64,000 nucleotides of DNA from Planctomycetaceae bacterium (GTDB lineage Bacteria > Planctomycetota > Planctomycetia > Gemmatales > Gemmataceae): NCBI GenBank assembly GCA_013823135.1, contig PNLP01000021.1, forward strand, positions 1 to 64,000, given 5' to 3'. The notes beneath the pieces were generated by a model, which searched no databases, was not told the origin of the DNA, and was given only the letters and a program-made list of their open reading frames with translations. Within the stretch, counting starts at the first letter, position 1, and the number at the start of each line of letters is the position of its first letter. Below are positions 37,122 to 46,376 of the stretch, piece after piece. Position numbers and translations under genes: made by a program.

Positions 37122-38438
37122 TTACTTGGATGGAGCCGGGGTTGGCGCGGGTGGTTGCGGTACTGGTTCCTTGACGGGCTCCTTCACCGGTTCCTTGAAA
37201 CTCTGCTTGAGCCTCCAGAACCCATATTTGACGAGCGCGCCTGCACGGGCGTCTTCCGATGGGAACGCGTAGTTCCCGTAGCCGATGCTCTGCGGATTCG
37301 GCTCCGGCTGGTTGTTCGGGAACACGTAGCCGTACTCCTTCATCTTCTGCCCGCTCTGGGTGACGAGCATCGCCAGTGCCACGTCGCGAAGGAGGCACTG
37401 GTACTGTTGCGGCTGCATGTTCTTCGGGTTGATGTTGTTCCCGAACCAAACGGTCGTCACGAGCGTGTCGTTGTTCAGCAACGTCGTGAGGAATCCGTGT
37501 TCTTCCTTGCCCCGTTGCTGGATGAGGAACATGAGTGCCTGCCCCTTGGCGTACCCGTGAACCCCCTCGGTGGTCACGATACGCCGCAAGAGCGGGAGGC
37601 TCTGCTGGAAACCACGCAGTTGCTGGCCAATCAAATGCGCGAGTTGATTCAAATCCTGAGCATCATCCCGCGTTTCCAGCCATTGCCCGATGATTCGGCG
37701 ATACGCTTCAGCGTGCGGGGCACCCGTGTTGTTGAGGGTGTTCATCGAAGCGGGTTGTTGCAGGAACGTCGCCCCGGTGATGTGGTTCCACATGCCGCTG
37801 CGGGGGATGTCCTTGCTGGGGGTCACCGCCTCGGCGAACAGGAGGCAGGCGAGATCCGCGAGCGATGCCTGCTGGGGTGGGGAAACCCGGCCGCCAATGT
37901 TTCGGTGCTGCATCTGGCTGAACAGCAGCGTCCGGCGATCCGAGATGGCACGGCCACCTTCGGTCGTCCCACGGTCGAGTGCCTGGAGCATTTCCACGTT
38001 GTAGGGCGACTTCACAATCTCGACGAAGAGCGACCGAGCCTTCTCGTCGGCCCCAAGAACCTTGCGGTATTGTTTCAGACCAGGGAGTTCGTGATCGTAC
38101 TTGCCATCTTTGTCGGCGAGGAACGTCTCGAGACGTGCGGCAAGTTCGTCGGCACCGGCTTTGGGAAGCAGGCGTGACGAGCGGAAGCGGACCTCGGGGT
38201 CGGCGTCGGAACTGGCGGCTTCCAACAGGACGGGTCGGGCGAGGCGGCCCATCTTCATGAGTTCGGCGTAGGCTTCCTCGCGTTCCCGGTAGAACTCGCT
38301 GCCGAGCTTGCGAACGAGTTCCCGCGCCTTGGACAGTTCTTGAGCCGGGATGGCCAGATCCTTCGGGTCGGGGGTCGCCCCGAACCCCGTTGCCGCAAAC
38401 AACCCGCCTGCCAGCAAAGCCACAACGAGCCGGGTCAT
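37122..38438 (-). CDS. Secreted paralogous protein with HEAT-like N-terminal region, copy 1
   Basis: 438 residues. Signal peptide to about 20 (GFGA). The region 28-80 (LSKARELVRKLGSEFYREREEAYAELMKMGRLARPVLLEAASSDADPEVR is one helix-turn-helix unit read as a whole) has a HEAT-repeat feel: armadillo-like helices ending in 'A-DPEVR'. The rest has helices and loops of no known family; Pro-rich C terminus (VPQPPAPTPAPSK). GAGGA precedes ATG 38438. The next gene on the same strand is a clear paralogue. Role unknown; scaffold or periplasmic protein likely. Confidence 0.75.
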   Translation of the reverse strand: MTRLVVALLAGGLFAATGFGATPDPKDLAIPAQELSKARELVRKLGSEFYREREEAYAELMKMGRLARPVLLEAASSDADPEVRFRSSRLLPKAGADELAARLETFLADKDGKYDHELPGLKQYRKVLGADEKARSLFVEIVKSPYNVEMLQALDRGTTEGGRAISDRRTLLFSQMQHRNIGGRVSPPQQASLADLACLLFAEAVTPSKDIPRSGMWNHITGATFLQQPASMNTLNNTGAPHAEAYRRIIGQWLETRDDAQDLNQLAHLIGQQLRGFQQSLPLLRRIVTTEGVHGYAKGQALMFLIQQRGKEEHGFLTTLLNNDTLVTTVWFGNNINPKNMQPQQYQCLLRDVALAMLVTQSGQKMKEYGYVFPNNQPEPNPQSIGYGNYAFPSEDARAGALVKYGFWRLKQSFKEPVKEPVKEPVPQPPAPTPAPSK

Positions 38439-38553
38439 AACATCCTCGGGATCAACAACGGGCCTTGTGATTCATCCAGCATGTTCCAGACGAGGGGCAG
38501 CGCCAATCGGATTTTCTCAGTTCGTTACTTGTCGGGTACGAATCCCGAACGGG

Positions 38554-39840
38554 TCACGGGTTCTTCGCCCGCCATTCTTTCCACTTGGTCATCGCGGCAT
38601 CTCGCTGGCCTTCAGGCACATAATACCGCGTGTAGTTGTAATTCGTGACGGGCGAACCGTTTCCCTTGTACTGATCGACAAATCCGTAGTCTTCAGGTTT
38701 CTGCCCGGAAATGAGAAGCGAGACAACCACCGCGATGTCGCGAAGTTGGATATCGTGGGCCTCAACTTCGCCGGGTTTACCCGCCACCGCCTTGCGAGCG
38801 GTGAACACCACGGTGTTATCGGTCATCATCTTTTCGAGCAGAGGAACGTGAGATTTGTTGCCGACGCGGACCAACGTCGTCGCGGCCATCCCCCGATACG
38901 AGGCGACTGCGGCCTTGCTCTGGAGGAGGCGGATCGCAAGCTGGGAACCCTGGTCGGGCAACCCCATGTTGCTGGCGAGGTTCATGGCGTAATACATGTC
39001 GAGCGGGTCGTGGCGGGTGTCGAACCACGCACTCGCAACGGATTGAATCACCTTGCCCCGGTCGTTCCCCGCGGTGGCAGCCTGGTAGAACCCGGACGCC
39101 TGGAAGAGGATGCTAATCGGTGCCGAACGCGGCGGGATGAAACTCGTGCCAGCCTGCGTTTCGGCCAGCAGCAGCGTGATGATGTCGGCCTGCGTGGGAT
39201 CACGCTGGACGTTGGGCCGGCGACCCACACCCCCAACAACAACTACTCGCGGGTATTTCTGGGAGTAGAGATCCTGGCGACGGGCGGCTGCGAGTGAGCC
39301 GATTTCCGATTGCTGACCACCGATGGCAAACAGAATGTGGCGGTTGGCCGGTGTGGAGATCAGTTCAGCGAACACCATGCGGGCTTCCTTGTCGAGCGAG
39401 CGATCCGACCAGATGTGGTGCCCGAGAAGCGTCCATTCCTTGCGGACGATAGACCGGAACTGATTCCACCCCGCGAGGTCGTGCTCGAACTTACCGTCGG
39501 CGTCGGCCAGGAACACTTCCAGCCGGGCTTTCATCTCAAGGGTCGTAGCCTTGGGGAGCAATCCCTGGCAGCGGCTTCGCACTTCGGCGTTCGCGTCGTT
39601 ATTCGCACCGTCGAGCAGGGCAACTCGGGCGAGCCGGCCCATGTTCGCAAGCGACAACTCCGCTTCTTCCCGCTCCGCGTACTGCTCACTTCCCAGTTTT
39701 TGAACGAGATCGCGTGCTTTTGCCAGTTCCGTTTCGGTAACGATGAGCGACTTGGGGTCGGGCGACGGCGACGGTGCAACGGCCGGGGCCGGAGTTGCGA
39801 GCCCAATCAACGCGACGAATAGTAACGATTTTCGCAGCAT
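38554..39840 (-). CDS. Secreted paralogous protein with HEAT-like N-terminal region, copy 2
   Basis: 428 residues. ATG 39840 with GAGGG upstream; the longer ATG start at 39903 would add 21 unlikely residues. Signal peptide (LLFVALIGLATPAPA). Shares with its neighbour the blocks ARDLVQKLGSEQYAEREEA, NMGRLARVALLDGANNDANA and LLPKATTLEMKARLEVFLADADGKFEHDL, about 115 bp apart on the same strand. The two arose by tandem duplication. The copies have diverged strongly over the C-terminal half. Function unknown. Confidence 0.75.
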   Translation of the reverse strand: MLRKSLLFVALIGLATPAPAVAPSPSPDPKSLIVTETELAKARDLVQKLGSEQYAEREEAELSLANMGRLARVALLDGANNDANAEVRSRCQGLLPKATTLEMKARLEVFLADADGKFEHDLAGWNQFRSIVRKEWTLLGHHIWSDRSLDKEARMVFAELISTPANRHILFAIGGQQSEIGSLAAARRQDLYSQKYPRVVVVGGVGRRPNVQRDPTQADIITLLLAETQAGTSFIPPRSAPISILFQASGFYQAATAGNDRGKVIQSVASAWFDTRHDPLDMYYAMNLASNMGLPDQGSQLAIRLLQSKAAVASYRGMAATTLVRVGNKSHVPLLEKMMTDNTVVFTARKAVAGKPGEVEAHDIQLRDIAVVVSLLISGQKPEDYGFVDQYKGNGSPVTNYNYTRYYVPEGQRDAAMTKWKEWRAKNP

Positions 39841-39964
39841 GAACAACCCTCGGCAGTGGGAGACGAGCGCCAGGGACTCGGGTTGAGGAGGGCAGCACGA
39901 CACCAGACTCGATAGTATATCGGAGAAACGTAGACGAGTCGATCACGTATCTGACGCTATCCGT

Positions 39965-40008
39965 TATGTGAGTCCGCGGTGCCGCTTGCGGCTTCGCGGA
40001 CTCACATA
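39965..40008. terminator. Hairpin downstream of the FecR gene
   Basis: Perfect 14-bp arms (39965-39978 with 39995-40008) plus a nested GCCGC-TT-GCGGC. The nested part GCCGCTTGCGGCTTCG also occurs at 60364-60379 in the proline catabolic gene, so this may be a REP-like element reused as terminator. Confidence 0.75.
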
Positions 40009-40016
40009 GTGCGTGC

Positions 40017-41336
40017 CTAATGTGCCTCAATCGCCACTTCCGCAACCTGCAACTTGGCTGAGAACTCGTAGGAGGCGATAAACACCAGTGAGACTTCGCC
40101 GTCATCTGGTGGCTGGGGATAATTCGAGATCAGCGGATGGAATTCCGCCAGAGGAAGAGCAACTTTGCGCCAGCCACCCGGGAGTTGTTCACCCCGTTTG
40201 GTAGACACGGACGTTTCAAAGTTACCACCAAAAGCACCTCCGGGTTGTTGAACGCTGAGCATGATCCGGAGGGGCACGGGCGATTCGGTACGGATAATCA
40301 ACGAGACGACACTATCGGGCCGCAGGGTCACAAGGTTCTGGCGGTTCTGCCCACGGACTGTCATCGCATGATGAATGACCGGGGTGCCATCTGGTCGTCG
40401 GCCAGCGATACACGGCACGGCCAGGACACGAAAAGGGTCGTTGCCCGCGGCTGACAGACGCTCACCTTTCCAGTCCGGCGGCGAGGGTTCGGTGAAATGG
40501 ACACGAACACTTGCTGGTGGAGCCTGTGGTGTCTTGGGCTTGAAGTCAGCACTGCAATCCAGCGAGGCAAACGATGATTCATTGCCCGAAACATCAATGG
40601 ATTGGCCGTCGGCCAGTCTCCGCATCTTGACACGCCCTTCCTGAACGTTGAGTTGCGTACCGGCTGCTTCTACTGACAATCCGAATGCCTTCCCGTCCAC
40701 TTCGACTTCGGCCGTGGGTGTCCGGATAATCATCGGTCGCCCGACGGGTTGGGGTGCCATGTTGAGCGACACCGCTCCGCGTTTGATTGTCACGCGCTTT
40801 TGTTTCTCGTCGCCCAGGATGTCAAGTTCCACATCGCGAACCGCCGTCAGCACCGTTCCGTCGTGAAATCGGATCTGGGCAGAAGCGGATTCTCCTTCCA
40901 GGGTCAATGTGCCTGCGGGCAACTGTCCACCCAGCGTCAGATCGGAACGTGGGAGTCCGTTTGCCGTCCATGTCACCGCACCGCTGAGTGATTCGACCTG
41001 TGCGATTGGTGAAGCGTCCTTGAACGCGGGACCGCCCGAGAACCAGTAGGCTGCCATTCCGAGAATCATCACCGAAGCTGCGACTATCGCCACAGAGTAG
41101 GCCTTACGCCGTTTGATGCGAGGCTTCTGTTGAGCCGCTTCCGTTTCGGGGACCGCGACCGTGGCGGGTTCCCAGTGCAACTCCGCGTGGAGGTCCATGA
41201 ACTCGCGGTAAACCGTGATCGCTTCGGGATGGTGGCGAAGAATGTCCGCAAGACGACATTCATCGCTTTCCGAGATTTGTTCATCGACGAGCGCATTTAC
41301 GAGTTGTTCAAGATCTCGCCGGGTCTGATCCGTCAT
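40017..41336 (-). CDS. FecR-domain membrane protein without adjacent sigma factor
   Basis: 439 residues. The N terminus (DLEQLVNALVDEQISESDECRLADILRHHPEAITVYREFMDLHAELHW, residues 8-55 as a helical bundle) is typical of planctomycete anti-sigma or FecR proteins. One helix is at about 77-96 (VAIVAASVMILGMAAYW). The FecR domain (about 110-250) shows VTIKRGAVSLNMAP and MIIRTPTAEVEVDGKAFGLSV. The C-terminal 180 residues are beta-rich and unassigned. GAGGGG precedes the ATG. An ECF sigma gene usually accompanies FecR; none adjoins here. Confidence 0.85.
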   Translation of the reverse strand: MTDQTRRDLEQLVNALVDEQISESDECRLADILRHHPEAITVYREFMDLHAELHWEPATVAVPETEAAQQKPRIKRRKAYSVAIVAASVMILGMAAYWFSGGPAFKDASPIAQVESLSGAVTWTANGLPRSDLTLGGQLPAGTLTLEGESASAQIRFHDGTVLTAVRDVELDILGDEKQKRVTIKRGAVSLNMAPQPVGRPMIIRTPTAEVEVDGKAFGLSVEAAGTQLNVQEGRVKMRRLADGQSIDVSGNESSFASLDCSADFKPKTPQAPPASVRVHFTEPSPPDWKGERLSAAGNDPFRVLAVPCIAGRRPDGTPVIHHAMTVRGQNRQNLVTLRPDSVVSLIIRTESPVPLRIMLSVQQPGGAFGGNFETSVSTKRGEQLPGGWRKVALPLAEFHPLISNYPQPPDDGEVSLVFIASYEFSAKLQVAEVAIEAH

Positions 41337-41568
41337 TGGTGCGCCCCTCGCAAAAGCGTTGCTCGCATCTGACCAGGAATAGCCGTGACGCAGGAATTCC
41401 CACGAGCATTCCCCCAGGTTGGCTCCCGGCTCGACTGAACCGATCTGATCGATCTGTTGTGAAAAAGCTCAATATTGATCCGCGAAAGATCAATGACGCC
41501 AACCGGGGGAGAGACTTACGATTCAAAGGACGAGATACCCGCCCCGCTCCCACCTCCCGAGGTTTGCG

Positions 41569-44500
41569 ATGAAGCCCGCGACGCTGGCCGCACCCATCAC
41601 AATCCTGCTGGTGTTCCTCGTCTCGCCAACGCCCGTGTTCGGTGCCGCAGACCCCGCCTCGGACGAATTCTTCGAGACTCGTGTCCGCCCGGTTCTTGTT
41701 CGCCAGTGCTTCTCGTGCCACTCCGGGGAGAAACGCAAGGGTGGCCTCTCCGTCGAGAGTCGTGAGGCGCTTCTCGCGGGTGGCGACAGCGGCACGGCCA
41801 TCGTGGCGGGGAAGCCGGACGAGAGTCGGCTCATCACCGCTGTGCGCTACAAAGATGTCGATTTCCAGATGCCGCCGAAGGGGAAACTCGCCGAATCCGA
41901 GATTGCAGACCTGACGGCATGGGTCAAGGCCGGCGCAGCCTGGCCGAAGGGCGGTGCCAAGGCGGCGGCCGTCCGTGGCGGGGAAATCTCCATCGCCAAG
42001 CGAAAGCAGGAGCACTGGGCCTGGCAGTCGGTCCGGCCCGCGGCTCCGCCCGCCGTGCGCGATCGTGCGTGGGTAAGCGACGCGGCCGACGCCTTCATCC
42101 TCGCGGGGTTGGAAACACGCGGCCTGAAGCCGGCGTCGCCAGCAGATGCCGCGACGTGGCTCCGCCGCGTGACGTTCGACCTGACGGGCCTACCGCCCTC
42201 CCCCGAAGATGTTGAGCGTTTCCTTGCGGACTCCGGCCCTGCCGCCCGCGCCGCGGTTGTGGACCGCTTGCTCGCGTCGCCAGCGTTTGGCGTTCGCTGG
42301 GGCCGGCACTGGCTGGACCTCGTCCGCTACGCCGAGAGCCGCGGGCACGAATTCGACTTCAACATTCCGAACGCGTACCAGTACCGCGATTACGTTGTCC
42401 GGGCGATCAACGCGGATGTGCCTTACGATCGGTTCATCCGTGAACAGATTGCCGGTGATCTGATCACTCCTCTGCGGACCGATCCTGCCACGGGAGCGAA
42501 CGAATCAGTGCTCGGAACGGGATTCTGGTTCCTCGGGGAAGAGATCCACTCGCCTGTGGACGTGCGGCAAGATCAGGCGGACCGTTTTGATAACCGGATC
42601 GACGTGTTCTCCAAGGCAACCATCGGGTTGACGGTGTCATGTGCCCGCTGCCACGATCACAAGTTCGATGCGATCACGCAGAAGGATTACACCGCGCTCT
42701 ATGGCTTCCTCTCCAGCAGTAGTTACCGCCAGGTTCGGTTCGATGCGCCAGGTCGGAACGAGGAGATCGCAGCCGAGTTGGCCGCACGACGAGCCAAGGC
42801 GGCACCGGTCGTCGGACGAATCCTGGCCGACGCTGCAACCGACCGCCGGGTCGCGGACTACCTCCTGGCCGCCCGCGCCGTGATCCTGGCGAGCCCGGCC
42901 GATGAGCCGATTCGGCTCATCGCGATGGCGAAAGAGCGGGGCCTCGAAGCACCAGTGCTGACCGCTTGGGTTCGGGCGATTCGCGATGCGGTTCGCAATC
43001 CTACCGACCCGCTACACCTCTGGGGGGAGGTGTGCGACCCGGCCTTGAAGACGCCGCAGCAGTTCGCCGCAGCCGTGCAGTCCATCAAACCTTCCGATCG
43101 AATGGGGGCCGCCAGCGGAGTCGTCTTCGACTTGGGAAAGCTCAACTCGGGCGACTGGATGCCAGACGGCCCGGCCTTCGGAGCCCGCCCCCGGCAACGG
43201 GGCGAGTTCAGTCTCGGAGGCACGCCGGAACGGCCGATCGTGGAGTACAGCGAGCGTGCTGCCGCGACCTATGATCGCACGTGGGATGTCCTCCGCGGCA
43301 CGACCGGGACGCAACTCGAACCGGGTGCGTTGGGCCGCATCACGGAGCGGTCAGGCCGGACGCTTCGCACTCCATCCTTCAAACTCAATGGCGGGGTGCT
43401 GTATTACCTCATTCGCGGTAAAGGAACCGTCTACGCTCCGGTCGCCTCGCACGTCATGATCGCGGGACCGCTGCACGGCAAACTCGTGACCGAGATCAAG
43501 GCTTCGGCTCCAGGGTTCCACTGGCACCGGCACGACCTCTCCGGCTATCGCGGGCTCACGACTCACCTCGAGTTCACTCCGGCCGTGGGTTCCGACTTCG
43601 CGGTGGCTGCCGTCGTGCAATCGGATCGCCCACCCGCCAACTACCCCGAGGTGTTCGTCCCGAGTGAGGCCGGGGAGACGCCAGACAAACTTGCAGCCGC
43701 CTACGCAAAGGCATTCGACGACGCAACACACCGGTTGCGTGAAGACACCCTCACAGCCGACGATGCACCATCCACAGCAGCCCGCATCGCGGCCTGGCTT
43801 GCCAGCCATCCCGAGGTGCTCGCCGACCAGGGCCGAGCGGTCGTGAAGACTGCGGCTGAATTCGTCGCCGAGCAGCAGAAACTCATCACGAGGATCAGGG
43901 CGGAGTCACGCCTCGCCCCGGCGATCCTCGACGGCAGCGGGGTGGACGAACCGTTGTTCATCCGCGGGCAAGCCAAGGCGGAAGGGGAGATCGTCCCGCG
44001 GCGTTTCCTGGAGGCACTGGACGGCAAACTCCCGGCACCGGCGCGAGGAAGCGGGCGACTTGAACTCGCCAGCGCCGTCACCAACCCGGAGCGAAACCCG
44101 CTGGTCGCCCGCGTCGCGGTCAACCGGGTTTGGCATCACCTGTTCGGCCGCGGCATCGTGGCGAGCGTGGATAACTTCAGTGTGCTGGGAGAACGGCCGA
44201 CCCACCCGGAGTTGCTCGACCACCTCGCCGATCGGTTCGTCCGCGACGGCTGGAGCACAAAGCGCCTGATCCGTGCGCTGGTGTTGTCGAACACGTACGC
44301 GATGTCGTCCCGTCCTTCGGTAGAAGGCGATCGCCTGGACCCGGGGAACCTCACGCTTCACCGTGCCCGCCTACGCCGCCTCGATGCTGAGGCGGTCCGC
44401 GACGCGGTCCTGGCCGTTTCGGGTCGACTCGATCAAACCCTGGGTGGCCCGTCGGTGCCCACCTATCTCTCTGAGTTCGTGGAGGGGAAAGCTCGGCCTG

Positions 44501-44913
44501 CCAGCGGTCCGCTCGACGGGAACGGTCGCCGGACCCTCTACCTCTCGGTTCGCCGAAACTTCCTGTCGCCGATGTTGCTCGCATTCGACATGCCGGTGCC
44601 GTTCTCGACGGTCGGCAAGCGGTCCGTGTCCAATGTCGCGTCGCAATCCCTCATGATGATGAACGACCCGTTCATCCATCAGCAGGCGGAAGTCTGGGGC
44701 AAGCGAATCGCGGTTCGCCCCGGCACGACAGCCGAGCGAGTGCGGCGAATGTACCTGGAGGCGTTCGCCCGCGCCCCCACGGATGCGGAGGCGAAAGCCT
44801 GCCGGGACTATCTGGCACAACAGACTGCTCCGGGTCAGGAACCGGGTGCCGCTGCGTGGGCGGCGCTGGCCCATGTGCTGTTCAACATGAAAGAGTTCAT
44901 CTTCCTCGGCTAA
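41569..44913 (+). CDS. PSCyt1-DUF1549-DUF1553 planctomycete haem protein
   Basis: 1114 residues, secreted (signal to about 26). Planctomycete cytochrome C domain with CFSCH at 47-51 and MPPKGKL as distal Met. DUF1549 follows at about 150-360, ending in a second CARCH at about 358, then a variable region (480-790) and DUF1553 at about 810-1080 (NRVWHHLFGRGIV, FGRAP-like FARAPTDAEA). The family is a hallmark of planctomycetes; its oxidative role is unproven. The DUF1501 gene starts 20 bp later, so they form one operon. The variable central domain may bind the substrate. Confidence 0.93.
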   Translation: MKPATLAAPITILLVFLVSPTPVFGAADPASDEFFETRVRPVLVRQCFSCHSGEKRKGGLSVESREALLAGGDSGTAIVAGKPDESRLITAVRYKDVDFQMPPKGKLAESEIADLTAWVKAGAAWPKGGAKAAAVRGGEISIAKRKQEHWAWQSVRPAAPPAVRDRAWVSDAADAFILAGLETRGLKPASPADAATWLRRVTFDLTGLPPSPEDVERFLADSGPAARAAVVDRLLASPAFGVRWGRHWLDLVRYAESRGHEFDFNIPNAYQYRDYVVRAINADVPYDRFIREQIAGDLITPLRTDPATGANESVLGTGFWFLGEEIHSPVDVRQDQADRFDNRIDVFSKATIGLTVSCARCHDHKFDAITQKDYTALYGFLSSSSYRQVRFDAPGRNEEIAAELAARRAKAAPVVGRILADAATDRRVADYLLAARAVILASPADEPIRLIAMAKERGLEAPVLTAWVRAIRDAVRNPTDPLHLWGEVCDPALKTPQQFAAAVQSIKPSDRMGAASGVVFDLGKLNSGDWMPDGPAFGARPRQRGEFSLGGTPERPIVEYSERAAATYDRTWDVLRGTTGTQLEPGALGRITERSGRTLRTPSFKLNGGVLYYLIRGKGTVYAPVASHVMIAGPLHGKLVTEIKASAPGFHWHRHDLSGYRGLTTHLEFTPAVGSDFAVAAVVQSDRPPANYPEVFVPSEAGETPDKLAAAYAKAFDDATHRLREDTLTADDAPSTAARIAAWLASHPEVLADQGRAVVKTAAEFVAEQQKLITRIRAESRLAPAILDGSGVDEPLFIRGQAKAEGEIVPRRFLEALDGKLPAPARGSGRLELASAVTNPERNPLVARVAVNRVWHHLFGRGIVASVDNFSVLGERPTHPELLDHLADRFVRDGWSTKRLIRALVLSNTYAMSSRPSVEGDRLDPGNLTLHRARLRRLDAEAVRDAVLAVSGRLDQTLGGPSVPTYLSEFVEGKARPASGPLDGNGRRTLYLSVRRNFLSPMLLAFDMPVPFSTVGKRSVSNVASQSLMMMNDPFIHQQAEVWGKRIAVRPGTTAERVRRMYLEAFARAPTDAEAKACRDYLAQQTAPGQEPGAAAWAALAHVLFNMKEFIFLG

Positions 44914-44933
44914 CCCCGGAACGGAGCGACACG

Positions 44934-46346
44934 ATGAGCCACCGACGCTATACCCCCGTCACGCGCCGCGAGATGCTGGACCGCTGTGCCAACGGCTTCG
45001 GAGCCGTCGCCCTCGCGGCAATGCTCGCCGAAGAGGGCCAGTCCGCGAGTCCACCCGACAAGACGACGACGCCACCGGTCAAGGCGAAGTCGGTCATCTT
45101 CCTGTACATGGATGGTGGCCCGTCGCAGGTCGATACGTTCGATTACAAGCCGCTCCTGCAAAAGCACCACGGGCAGGATCCACGCCAGGCGATGGGCAAA
45201 CTGGAGCCAACGCAGTTCGCGAACTTCGGGAAGGTGATGGCGTCGCCCTGGAAGTTCACGAAACACGGGCAGTCCGGCCTCTGGATGAGCGAACTGTTCC
45301 CGCACCTCGCCCGGTGTGCGGACGACCTGGCGGTGGTCCGCTCGGTGGTCTCGAAATCCCCCGAGCACACCGCCGCGAATTACTTCCTCCACACCGGTAG
45401 CACGTTCCAGGGGCGGCCCAGTGCTGGGGCGTGGGTGAGTTACGGGCTGGGTAGCCTCAGCAAGAACCTGCCCGGTTTCATCGTGCTCAATGGAGGATTG
45501 ATTCCGCCCGGTGGGCTCGACAACTTCAATAGCGGCTTCCTTCCTGCCGCGTTCCAGGGGACACTGTTCCGCCCGGGCAAGTCCCCGATGGCGAACATCT
45601 CGCCCCGTGAATCGACCGACGCCGCACAACGCGAGAAACTCGCCCTCATGGCCCGACTCGATGCGGCAACCGTCGAACGGCTCGGGGCTCACGATGCGCT
45701 CGAATCCGCAATCGCCAACTACGAGACCGCGTACCGCATGCAAACGGCCGTTCCCGAGATTACCGACATCTCGAAGGAATCGGACAAGACGCAGGCTCTC
45801 TACGGGCTCGATTCACTTTACGCGCCGACCCGCACCTTTGGCTCGCAGTGTCTCGTCGCGCGACGCCTGGTCGAACGCGGGGCTCGGTTCATCGAACTTA
45901 CCTGCCCGAACACCGGGCATGATCGCTGGGATCAGCACGGGAACCTGAAGAAGGGGCACGAGGACAACGCCCGGGCCGTGGATCGACCCATCGCGGGGTT
46001 GCTCAGGGATCTGAAGGCACGCGGCCTGCTCGATTCCACATTGATCGTATGGGCTGGCGAGTTTGGCCGCACGCCGTTCGCACAGGGGGCGGACGGTCGC
46101 GACCACAACCCGTTCGGGTTCACCGTCTGGATGGCGGGCGGCGGCGTGAAGGGCGGCGTGACCCACGGCGCGACCGACGAGTGGGGGTACAAGGCCGTTC
46201 AAGATAAGGTTGAGATTCACGACTTGCATGCGACAATGTTGCACCTGCTCGGGGTAGATCACACGAAGTTGACGTTCCACTTCGGTGGCCGCGACATGCG
46301 ACTGACGGACGTACACGGTGAAGTCATCCACGGAATCCTGGCGTGA
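44934..46346 (+). CDS. DUF1501 secreted protein paired with DUF1549 gene
   Basis: 470 residues. TRREMLDRCANGFGAVALAAML is a Tat-type signal. DUF1501 domain with FLYMDGGPSQVDTFDYKP, WAGEFGRTPFAQGADGRDHN and HLLGVDHTKLTFHFGGRD. GGAG precedes ATG 44934. It follows the DUF1549/DUF1553 gene by 20 bp and precedes the aldo/keto reductase by 30 bp, so three genes share one operon. Alkaline phosphatase-like fold is inferred from family knowledge; substrate unknown. Confidence 0.93.
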   Translation: MSHRRYTPVTRREMLDRCANGFGAVALAAMLAEEGQSASPPDKTTTPPVKAKSVIFLYMDGGPSQVDTFDYKPLLQKHHGQDPRQAMGKLEPTQFANFGKVMASPWKFTKHGQSGLWMSELFPHLARCADDLAVVRSVVSKSPEHTAANYFLHTGSTFQGRPSAGAWVSYGLGSLSKNLPGFIVLNGGLIPPGGLDNFNSGFLPAAFQGTLFRPGKSPMANISPRESTDAAQREKLALMARLDAATVERLGAHDALESAIANYETAYRMQTAVPEITDISKESDKTQALYGLDSLYAPTRTFGSQCLVARRLVERGARFIELTCPNTGHDRWDQHGNLKKGHEDNARAVDRPIAGLLRDLKARGLLDSTLIVWAGEFGRTPFAQGADGRDHNPFGFTVWMAGGGVKGGVTHGATDEWGYKAVQDKVEIHDLHATMLHLLGVDHTKLTFHFGGRDMRLTDVHGEVIHGILA

Positions 46347-46376
46347 GGTTCCCGAGTAACCATCGGGAGACAGATC

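Noticed and set aside
41308-42015. Minus-strand frame upstream of the FecR gene, checked as a possible ECF sigma factor
   Set aside because: It lies opposite the start of the DUF1549 gene and shows no sigma region 2 or 4 motif.
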